This document shows, piece by piece, positions 9,121-15,899 of a stretch of 64,000 bases of DNA. The stretch is from DATCJU01 sp036562635. GTDB lineage: Bacteria > Actinomycetota > Actinomycetes > Mycobacteriales > Pseudonocardiaceae. Both the position numbers and the translations under genes were made by a program. The notes under the pieces are model-generated. The model did not search any database. It was not told the DNA's origin and saw nothing but the letters and a program-made list of their open reading frames with translations. The first letter of the stretch is position 1, and each line of letters opens with the position of its first letter. The stretch spans positions 1 to 64,000 of the forward strand of contig DATCJU010000099.1 in assembly GCA_036562635.1 (NCBI GenBank), given 5' to 3'.

Positions 9121-9872
9121 CTGCCCAGGAAGTCCTCGAGGACGCGGGCCAGGGCCAACGGTGTCTCGTGGGCGGGGTAGTGCCCGGCGCCCTCCAGTAC
9201 CTCCAGCTCGGCACCGGGATAGTGGGACAACCAGGTGTCGCGCAGGAACTCGGCGGTCAGGGCGGCGTCGTGTGCACCGGCCAGCACCTTGACCGGCAGC
9301 CGCATGCCGCGGACGTCACCGGCGAAGCCGGCCCCGGCCCACTGCTCCAGGTAGGCGGCGAACGCGGCACGGTCGGCGGTCTGCAGGGAGTTCTCCACCA
9401 TGCGGTCCAACCAGCGTGCGGGGAGCCGGCCACCCGTGGTGAAGTCGACGATCGCCCGACGGTTGGCGGGTTCGGACACCGCGCCGCGGAACAGCGTCCA
9501 GGAATCCGGGTCGAACGGCACCCCGCTGGCCGGTACCGGGTTGACCCCGACCAGGCGGCGTACCCGGGACGGCGCGTGCACCAGCACCCGCTGTGCCGCC
9601 ACCCCACCCATGGAGTGCCCCACCAGGTCGAAGTGCTCCCAGCCCAGATGGTCGGCCAGTTCCAACACATCGCCGGCGATCTCGTCGAGGGTGTATGTTC
9701 CGGAACGGTCCCGGGATCCGCCGTAGCCGCGGTAGTCCATGAACGCCCAGCGGAAACGCTCACCGTCCAGGTGGTCCCACAGGCCCGCGAACCCACGGTG
9801 GTCCTCGAGCCAGCCGTGCAGCACGATCACATGGCGCGGCCCGTCGCCGAGCAGATGGTGATGGTTGACCAT
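9117..9872 (-). CDS. Alpha/beta hydrolase
   Basis: A 251-residue alpha/beta-fold hydrolase. HGWLEDHRGF carries the oxyanion-hole HG motif, GHSMGG near residue 95 the nucleophile serine, and GAGHYPAHE near the C-terminus the catalytic histidine. Esterase, lactonase or C-C bond hydrolase activity is possible. The start ATG at 9872 is supported by TACCGT six bases upstream (9879-9884), giving a leaderless message, and an ATG 30 bases further upstream has no such support. It overlaps the P450 start by four bases and is divergent from an IclR regulator, which is a likely controller of the pair. Confidence 0.88.
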   Translation of the reverse strand: MVNHHHLLGDGPRHVIVLHGWLEDHRGFAGLWDHLDGERFRWAFMDYRGYGGSRDRSGTYTLDEIAGDVLELADHLGWEHFDLVGHSMGGVAAQRVLVHAPSRVRRLVGVNPVPASGVPFDPDSWTLFRGAVSEPANRRAIVDFTTGGRLPARWLDRMVENSLQTADRAAFAAYLEQWAGAGFAGDVRGMRLPVKVLAGAHDAALTAEFLRDTWLSHYPGAELEVLEGAGHYPAHETPLALARVLEDFLGR

Positions 9873-9904
9873 GGCCGGACGGTAGTGGTTCCGGCACCGC
9901 AAAA

Positions 9905-9921
9905 CACCCGACGAACGGGTG
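9905..9921. promoter_or_regulatory. Inverted repeat in the hydrolase/IclR divergent region
   Basis: CACCCG-acgaa-CGGGTG is a perfect 17-base dyad between the divergent alpha/beta hydrolase and IclR genes. It could be an operator for the adjacent IclR regulator. This is inference from position only. Confidence 0.3.
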
Positions 9922-9978
9922 ACACCGCCACGACGTGCGGGCCGGTGTTCCGGGCCTGGTCACGGTGAGGAGATGCGC

Positions 9979-10740
9979 ATGAGCGGCAGGAACCGCGTAC
10001 CGGGACGATCGGTCACCAGCAAGGTGTTCGCCATCCTGGACGCGTTCACCCCGGACGAACCGGTGCACTCGCTGACCGAGCTGGCCCGACGGTGTGACCT
10101 GCCCGCTCCGACCGCGCTCCGGCTGGTCCGGGAACTGGTGGGTTGGGGAGCGCTGGAGCGACTCCCCGACGGCCGTTACACCGTGGGCCCCCGGCTGACC
10201 GAGTTCGACTTCCGGGACCAGAACGAGCACCGGCTCCGGGAGGTGGCGCTGCCGTTCATGGCGGAGCTGTACGAGGCGACCAGGGAGACGGTGCACCTGG
10301 GTGTGGTCGACGGCCTCGGCGTCCGCTACATCGAGAAGTTCCACGGGCCGCGTTCCCAGCCGGTCGCCTCACGGGTGGAGGGGGTCCTCCCGCTGCACGC
10401 CACCAGCATCGGGCAGGTGCTGCTCGCCCACTCCCCCGCCGAGTTGGTCGACCAGATCGTGGCCCAGGGTCTGCCCGCCCTCACGCCGTGCACCATCACC
10501 GAACCCGAGCAGCTGTGGATCCGGCTGGCGCAGATCCGGTCCAAGGGGTACGTGGTGACCATCGACGAGATGACCGTGGGACGCACCTCGATCGCCGCCC
10601 CGGTCCGTACCGTGGGTGAGCGGGTCGTGGCGGCACTGTCGATCGTGGTGCCCACCACCGGTGGTCACCATCCCCACCTGGTGCCCGCCGTGGTGGGCGC
10701 GGCCCAGCGACTGTCCCGGCAGCTCGGCGCCCATCGCTGA
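9979..10740 (+). CDS. IclR family transcriptional regulator
   Basis: A 253-residue regulator with an N-terminal winged helix (about 15-75; LTELARRCDLPAPTALRLV is the recognition region) and a C-terminal IclR effector-binding domain (about 85-250; LPLHATSIGQVLLA and TIDEMTVGRTSIAAPV). IclR proteins bind small carboxylates or aromatics and usually control neighbouring catabolic genes. The ATG at 9979 has GAGGAG six bases upstream; longer starts are possible. It is transcribed away from the alpha/beta hydrolase-P450 operon and shares the unusual N-terminal PGRSVT string with the second IclR gene at 11848, suggesting the two are paralogues. Confidence 0.9.
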   Translation: MSGRNRVPGRSVTSKVFAILDAFTPDEPVHSLTELARRCDLPAPTALRLVRELVGWGALERLPDGRYTVGPRLTEFDFRDQNEHRLREVALPFMAELYEATRETVHLGVVDGLGVRYIEKFHGPRSQPVASRVEGVLPLHATSIGQVLLAHSPAELVDQIVAQGLPALTPCTITEPEQLWIRLAQIRSKGYVVTIDEMTVGRTSIAAPVRTVGERVVAALSIVVPTTGGHHPHLVPAVVGAAQRLSRQLGAHR

Positions 10741-10803
10741 GGCGTGGTGTCCGTGCGTCGGCCGTACCGCCCGACACGGTGATCCGCCCCGCCCGGGAGG
10801 AGG

Positions 10804-11427
10804 TCATGTGCCCTCGGCGGGGGCGGTCCCGATCTCCGATCCGCTCGGCACGGACTGGACGGGCACGGTGACGTCGACCGTGTGTTCCACGGGCGTCGTC
10901 GACTCCCCCGCGCGTCCCCGGTCGCGCAGGCCGTTCAGCAGGGCGCTGGACCGGTCGTTCCTGGCGCGGAGCAGGATGGCCGCGGCCTGCCGGTCTGCCT
11001 CGGCCAGCCTGCGTTGTGCCTCCTGCTCGGCCTGCTCCAGCAGCTCCTCCCGCTGGGCGAGCATCGCCTGACAGCGCTCACGCACCCACTGCGCGTACCG
11101 CTCGGCCTCGGCACGGATGGCTGCGGCCTGTTGATGGGCCGTGGTCAGCAGATGTTGTACCCGTTCGGCCAGCGGCTGACCGCTCCCCCCTGCACCGGTG
11201 GCGTGGTTGTGCCACAGCCTGCGACGTAGTTCGGCGATCTCGTCCCGGGCCCGGTCCAGCGCCTCCCGCAGGTCGTTCACCTGGGCCAGGGCCGCGTCCC
11301 GGTCGGCCAGCGCCGCAGCCAGCGCGGCGTCGATCTCCGCGAAACCGTCGTCGACGGACCGCGGGTCGTATCCACGGAAACGACGTGGGAACCGCCTGCG
11401 TGCCGGGTCGAGAACGTCGTCCAACAT
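10804..11427 (-). CDS. DivIVA-like coiled-coil protein
   Basis: A 207-residue protein starting with a DivIVA-type N-terminal segment (RFPRRFRGYDPRSVDDGFAEID, about 13-34), where the F..RGYDP..V motif is the family hallmark. Two long Ala/Glu/Arg-rich coiled-coil stretches (about 35-70 and 85-170) and a disordered C-terminal tail follow. DivIVA family members mark curved membranes and organise polar growth or septation in actinobacteria (Wag31, SepIVA). This is too short and divergent to be the main Wag31. It sits alone on the minus strand between two IclR genes, an unusual place for such a gene. ATG 11427 has no obvious upstream ribosome-binding site. Confidence 0.72.
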   Translation of the reverse strand: MLDDVLDPARRRFPRRFRGYDPRSVDDGFAEIDAALAAALADRDAALAQVNDLREALDRARDEIAELRRRLWHNHATGAGGSGQPLAERVQHLLTTAHQQAAAIRAEAERYAQWVRERCQAMLAQREELLEQAEQEAQRRLAEADRQAAAILLRARNDRSSALLNGLRDRGRAGESTTPVEHTVDVTVPVQSVPSGSEIGTAPAEGT

Positions 11428-11847
11428 CTGCGTCCCCCGATGCTCACGGTCAGTCGTGGTGACCTCCGCTGGTCCGGTGCCACGGCTCCCTTGTGGGAGA
11501 GCCGTGTTCGCCGGCTCGGCCTTTCACCCGTCGTTCCACCGGCATTGGTCCCAACGGTTCACAACGGGTCCACCGTGGAGTACCCGTTAGAACTCCGGAC
11601 AGACCGGACGGCCGAATGCGCTCCTATCGAGGGACACGACTGTCACGCTGAGTGAATACAGGTGGCCCTGTGTCACGTCTCCCCGCTGCAGGCGGACCGA
11701 CCACTCGGCACACAGAAGGCAACGCCCGTCAAGTATCCACCCTCCGCTTTCACTGAGTGGAAACGTCGGTTGGGTGGTGCGGACGAGGCTTCCAGGATGA
11801 CCGCAACTGGCACAGAGGCAGGACCACGACGGGTAGGAGCGAGCCGT
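11428..11847. other. Intergenic region between DivIVA-like and second IclR gene
   Basis: About 420 bases with divergent promoters expected for both flanking genes. It contains AACGGGT/ACCCGTT arms at 11563-11569 and 11582-11588 and a dyad at 11748-11763. I see no protein gene with a credible start. Confidence 0.45.
11748..11763. promoter_or_regulatory. Dyad upstream of second IclR gene
   Basis: TTTCACTGAGTGGAAA is a near-perfect palindrome 85 bases before the IclR start. Its TTTCAC/GTGGAAA halves are of the kind bound by IclR regulators, so autoregulation is plausible. No experimental motif was compared. Confidence 0.35.
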
Positions 11848-12678
11848 ATGGCGGGCAACAGCAGGGAACCAGGACGATCGGTCACCGGCCGTGCGCTGGC
11901 CCTGCTCGGTGCCTTCGACCTGGCTCATCCCCGCCTGACGCTGTCGGAGATGGCTCGTCGCGCCGGCATCCCCCTGGCCACCGCGCACCGGCTCGCCGGT
12001 GAGCTGGAGGCGTGGCGCGCCCTGGAACGCGACGAGGACGGCCAGTACCGTATCGGGCTCCGTCTGTGGGAGATCGGTCTGCTCGCTCCGGTGCACAGTC
12101 ACCTGCGTGAGGCGGCGCTGCCGTTCATGCAGGACCTGTACGAGGCCAACCGGGAGAACGTCCACCTCGCCGTCCAGGACGGATTCGACGTGCTGTACGT
12201 CGAGAAGCTCACCGGAAGCCGAGCGGTCCCCATCGTGTCCCGGGTGGGCGGGCGGCTGCCGATGCACGCCACCGGGGTCGGCAAGATCCTGCTGGCCTTC
12301 CAGGACCAGGAGTTCGTCCGCGCCTACTGCACCCGCCCGCTGCGTCGCTGCACCCGCTACACCATCGTGGAGCAGGGCCGGCTGATGCGGGAGCTGGTGC
12401 AGATCCGACAGCGGGGTTGGGCGCAGACCGTCGAGGAGATGACCCTGGGGTCCTGCTCGGTGGCGGTACCGGTGTTCGACGAGGAGGACAGGGCCGTCGT
12501 CGCCGCCCTGGGTTTCGTCGTGCACAGCACCCGGGCCGATCTGGCCCGTCTGGTGCCGAGTCTGCGCAGCGCCGCGGCCGGGATCTCGCGCCGACTGGCC
12601 GCCACCCGGACGGGCTCCGCACCGCTGCGCCGTTCCCGTGACATGTCCCCGCGACTTCCGCGCAAGGCTGCCGGCTGA
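11848..12678 (+). CDS. IclR family transcriptional regulator
   Basis: A 276-residue IclR regulator with a winged helix (LTLSEMARRAGIPLATAHRL, about 30-49) and an effector domain (about 75-250; LPMHATGVGKILLAF and TVEEMTLGSCSVAVPV). A basic, Ser/Arg-rich tail of about 20 residues follows. The ATG at 11848 with AGGAG upstream is chosen over a longer frame. It ends 92 bases before the benzoylformate-decarboxylase-like gene in the same direction, so it may be co-transcribed with that gene and may respond to a 2-oxo acid or an aromatic precursor. It is paralogous to the IclR gene at 9979. Confidence 0.9.
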   Translation: MAGNSREPGRSVTGRALALLGAFDLAHPRLTLSEMARRAGIPLATAHRLAGELEAWRALERDEDGQYRIGLRLWEIGLLAPVHSHLREAALPFMQDLYEANRENVHLAVQDGFDVLYVEKLTGSRAVPIVSRVGGRLPMHATGVGKILLAFQDQEFVRAYCTRPLRRCTRYTIVEQGRLMRELVQIRQRGWAQTVEEMTLGSCSVAVPVFDEEDRAVVAALGFVVHSTRADLARLVPSLRSAAAGISRRLAATRTGSAPLRRSRDMSPRLPRKAAG

Positions 12679-12770
12679 ACCCGAACCCACGACACTGCGG
12701 GAACGGAACCCCGGCCGAACCCTCTCGGCCGACCACTCACCTGGAACGCCCATGTAAGGAGGGCAAGCAC

Positions 12771-14378
12771 GTGCGCACGGTTCGGGACGCGACACTCGAA
12801 GCGCTGCGGCGGTTGGGGACGACCACACTGTTCGCCAACCCCGGCTCCACCGAGATCCCCTTCCTGGCCGACCTGCCGGACGACTTCCACTTCGTGCTGG
12901 GGCTGCACGAGTCCAGTGTCGTGGGCATGGCCACCGGGTACGCCCTGGCGTCCGGCCGTCCGGCGCTGGTCAACCTGCACACCGTCGCGGGTCTGGGCAA
13001 CGCGGTCTCCGCGCTGGCCACCGCCCGGCAGAACCGGGCCCCGCTGGTGGTCCTCGTCGGGCAGCAGGACCGCCGGCACCTGGCCCTGGAGCCCTTCCTG
13101 GCCGGTCGTCTCGACGACCTGGCGGGGTCCTACCCGGTGTCGGTGCAGCAGCCGACCCGGGCCGCCGACGTGCCCGGCGCCGTCGTCCGCGCCTATCACG
13201 ACGCCGCCGGGAACCCCCGGGGCCCGGCGCTGGTCATCGTGCCGATGGACGACTGGGAGCACCCCGCCGACGAGGCGGAGGTGGACGCTGCGGCACTACG
13301 GGTGGTCCGGACCGCCGGGGTCGACGAGGCGGCGCTGGCGGAGGTGGCCGACGAACTGTCGGCGGCTCGTTCCCCCCTGCTGGTGGTCGGGGCCGGCGCC
13401 GACGAGCCGACCACCTGGCGGGCACTGACCGTGTTGGCCGAGCGGTTGGGTGCCCCCGTCTGGCAGGAGGCGTTCGGGGCGCGGGCCGGCTTCCCGCAGG
13501 ATCACCCGCACTTCGCCGGTCACCTGCCGGCGTCCCGGGACCAGCTGCGTACCGTGTTCGAGGGGCACGACCTGGTGCTGGTGGTCGGGGCACCGGTGTT
13601 CCGCCAGTACCCGTACCGGCCCGGGCCGCTGGTACCCGAGGGCACCCGGGTGGTGCAGCTGACCGAGGACCCAGCCGAGGCGCACCGGTCCCCTGTCGAC
13701 CTGTCCGTGCTCACCCCGCTTAGCGGGTTCGTCGCAGCCCTGGCCGAGAAGGTGTCCCCGCGGACCGGCTGGGTGTTGCCCGAGCGAACCCGCCCCCGGG
13801 TCCCACCGTTGGACGCGGGTGGACCGCTGCTGCCCGAGCAGCTCTTCGCCGTGCTCGCGGAGCGGTTGCCCGCCGACACCGTGGTGGTGGAGGAGAGTCC
13901 GTCGAGTCGGTCGATGCTGCACGCCCTGCTGCCGGCGCGTTCCCCGCTGGGATTCCTCTCCGCGGCCAACGGCGGTCTCGGGTTCGCCATGCCCGCGGCG
14001 ACGGGAGTGCGGATGGCCGCGCCGCGGCGACCGGTGGTGTGCATCGTGGGCGACGGTTCGTCGCTGTACTCGGTGCAGACGCTGTGGAGCGCCGCCCGCT
14101 ACGGCGCCGGAGTGCTGTTCGTGGTGCTGGCCAACGGTGGTTACGCCATCCTCGACCGACTGGTCGAGATGCACGGCAACGGTGGGGCCAAGGCGCCGTG
14201 GCCGCACTTCGACCAGGTGGACGTGGCCACGATCGCCGCCGGCTTCGGCTGCCGGGTGCGCCGGGTGAGCGAGGGCGGACAGCTGCTGCAGGTCCTGGAC
14301 GAGGTCCTGCCCGGGCTCGCCGAGCGCACCGAGCCGTTGGTCCTGGTCGTGGACGTGTCCCCCGGAACCACGTACTGA
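12771..14378 (+). CDS. ThDP-dependent decarboxylase, benzoylformate decarboxylase-like
   Basis: A 535-residue thiamine-diphosphate enzyme of the benzoylformate decarboxylase (MdlC) group, which splits 2-oxo acids to aldehyde and CO2. Even the numbering of active-site residues matches the Pseudomonas enzyme: Ser26 in NPGSTEIP, Glu47 in HESSVV, His70 in NLHTVAGLGNA. The ThDP/Mg motif runs from GDGSS to ANGGY. The active-site His of the middle domain (His281 in the Pseudomonas enzyme, within FRYHQY) is replaced here: the segment reads VFRQYPYRPG, with Tyr280 at that place. Substrate preference may therefore differ. GTG 12771 has AAGGAGG eight bases upstream. The IclR gene just upstream is the likely regulator. 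No mandelate dehydrogenase or racemase is present nearby. Confidence 0.85.
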   Translation: MRTVRDATLEALRRLGTTTLFANPGSTEIPFLADLPDDFHFVLGLHESSVVGMATGYALASGRPALVNLHTVAGLGNAVSALATARQNRAPLVVLVGQQDRRHLALEPFLAGRLDDLAGSYPVSVQQPTRAADVPGAVVRAYHDAAGNPRGPALVIVPMDDWEHPADEAEVDAAALRVVRTAGVDEAALAEVADELSAARSPLLVVGAGADEPTTWRALTVLAERLGAPVWQEAFGARAGFPQDHPHFAGHLPASRDQLRTVFEGHDLVLVVGAPVFRQYPYRPGPLVPEGTRVVQLTEDPAEAHRSPVDLSVLTPLSGFVAALAEKVSPRTGWVLPERTRPRVPPLDAGGPLLPEQLFAVLAERLPADTVVVEESPSSRSMLHALLPARSPLGFLSAANGGLGFAMPAATGVRMAAPRRPVVCIVGDGSSLYSVQTLWSAARYGAGVLFVVLANGGYAILDRLVEMHGNGGAKAPWPHFDQVDVATIAAGFGCRVRRVSEGGQLLQVLDEVLPGLAERTEPLVLVVDVSPGTTY

Positions 14379-14538
14379 CTGTTCACCCACTCGGGTCCCC
14401 GGATGGGGGAACTGCTGTCCCATCGGGACGCGAGAGGTGAGTATGGGGGAAGGAAGGAGGAACCCACTTCCCGTACGTCACCCGCCCGGATTCCTCCCGT
14501 CGCAGCACGCGGCGGCCCGGCGATGACGGCTAGGGTCT

Positions 14539-14557
14539 ATGTGAACATTCTTCACAT
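14539..14557. promoter_or_regulatory. Perfect palindrome upstream of the carboxylate-amine ligase gene
   Basis: ATGTGAA-cattc-TTCACAT is a perfect 19-base dyad, 57 bases before the ATG at 14615. Its TGTGA/TCACA halves recall CRP/FNR-type sites but are spaced seven instead of six bases apart, so another dimeric regulator is also possible. Confidence 0.45.
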
Positions 14558-14614
14558 CCGTATAGCCGCCCCTCCGCCTCGGACCGGAGCGGCCGCTGCA
14601 TGGGAGGCATTCCC

Positions 14615-15853
14615 ATGACCAAGGTGCACTCCGGGGCCGGTGCCCCATCGGACCTGCCTGCCGAGCTCCCGGCGAGCATCACTCCCTCGACCGATCCGGC
14701 CGAGATCGCGGTGCAACTCACCGTCGGAGTCGAGGAGGAGTTCCTCCTCGTGGACGGACGAAGTCGACGCCCCGCCGCGGCCGCGCCCCAGGTCCTGGCC
14801 TCCGCCACCCACATCGAACCCGAACTGCAACATGAGATCACGCGTTTCCAGGTGGAACTGACCACCCCGGTGTGCCGCAGCGCCACCGAGCTGCACACCC
14901 GACTGCGTCCCCTGCGGGCCGACCTGGCACGGGTCGCCCGCCAGCACGGCCTGCGGCTGCTCCCCAGCGGGACACCGCAACTCGGCCCGGTCACACCTCC
15001 ACCGCTGGCCGACGTGGCCCGCTACCACCAGATCGCCCGGAAGTACGGCGGACTGGTGGACACGCACAGCATCTGCGGCTGCCACGTGCACGTGGGCATT
15101 CCCGACCGGGACCTGGCGGTACAGGTCAGCAACCACCTGCGCCCCTGGTTGCCCCTCCTGCTGGCGTTGTCGGCCAACTCCCCGTTCTGGGACCAGCGCG
15201 ACACCCAGCACGCCAGCTGGCGGTCGGTGATCTGGTCACGCTGGCCCTCGGCCGGACCTCCCCCGCTGTTCGAGTCCGCAGGCCACTACGACCACACCGT
15301 GCAGATGCTGCTGGACACCGGCACCATCCTGGACCGGGGGATGGTCTACTGGGACATCCGCCTCTCGCAGCACCATCCCACCCTGGAGGTGCGAGTGGGC
15401 GACGTGACCCCCACCAGCGGGGAGACCGCCCTGCTCGCCGGGGTGATCCGGGCCCTGACCGCGGTCGCCCTCGCCGAGGTGTACGCCGGCCGACCCGCCC
15501 CGCCGCTCCCGCACCACGACCTGCGCGCACACCTGTGGCGGGCGGCGCACGACGGGCTGTCCGGCTACTGCCTGCACCCCCGCACCGGCCGACTCGCCCC
15601 GGCCTGGCAGGTGACGCAGTACCTGGTCCAGCACACGCGACGGGCTCTCGCGGCGGGCGGGGACCTGCCACTGGTCCGGCGGACTCTGGCCGCCCTGTCC
15701 GCCGCCGGGTGCGGCGCAGACCGCCAACGTCGGGCGTTCGCCCGGCGAGGCCGGTTGACCGACGTGGTGGACGCAATCACCGCCGAGGCGGTCGCGGACG
15801 GGCCCCTGCCGATCCCGCGCCAGAGCGACCGAGGCCGGCTCGCAGGCAGCTGA
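14615..15853 (+). CDS. Carboxylate-amine ligase, glutamate-cysteine ligase family 2 (YbdK-type)
   Basis: A 412-residue member of the GCS2/YbdK family, ATP-grasp-like ligases that form gamma-glutamyl or related amide bonds. VGVEEEFLLVD near residue 35 is the family signature that supplies metal-binding glutamates. VDTHSICGCHVHVGIP in the middle contains the conserved His pair, and HHPTLEVRVGDVTPTSGE near residue 260 is also typical. YbdK homologues have weak glutamate-cysteine ligase activity; the physiological role in actinobacteria is uncertain, since these organisms make mycothiol. The ATG at 14615 has GGGAGG seven bases upstream. A dyad at 14539-14557 probably overlaps its promoter. It converges on the beta-propeller gene with a terminator between them. 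Confidence 0.85.
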   Translation: MTKVHSGAGAPSDLPAELPASITPSTDPAEIAVQLTVGVEEEFLLVDGRSRRPAAAAPQVLASATHIEPELQHEITRFQVELTTPVCRSATELHTRLRPLRADLARVARQHGLRLLPSGTPQLGPVTPPPLADVARYHQIARKYGGLVDTHSICGCHVHVGIPDRDLAVQVSNHLRPWLPLLLALSANSPFWDQRDTQHASWRSVIWSRWPSAGPPPLFESAGHYDHTVQMLLDTGTILDRGMVYWDIRLSQHHPTLEVRVGDVTPTSGETALLAGVIRALTAVALAEVYAGRPAPPLPHHDLRAHLWRAAHDGLSGYCLHPRTGRLAPAWQVTQYLVQHTRRALAAGGDLPLVRRTLAALSAAGCGADRQRRAFARRGRLTDVVDAITAEAVADGPLPIPRQSDRGRLAGS

Positions 15854-15854
15854 C

Positions 15855-15894
15855 CGGGCCCGGCCGGACCCGCGGTGGGATCCGGCCGGGCCCG
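15855..15894. terminator. Bidirectional hairpin terminator between convergent genes
   Basis: Perfect 14-base arms (15855-15868, 15881-15894) with a 12-base loop fill the gap between the stops of the ligase (+) and beta-propeller (-) genes. Confidence 0.75.
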
Positions 15895-15899
15895 TGGAC

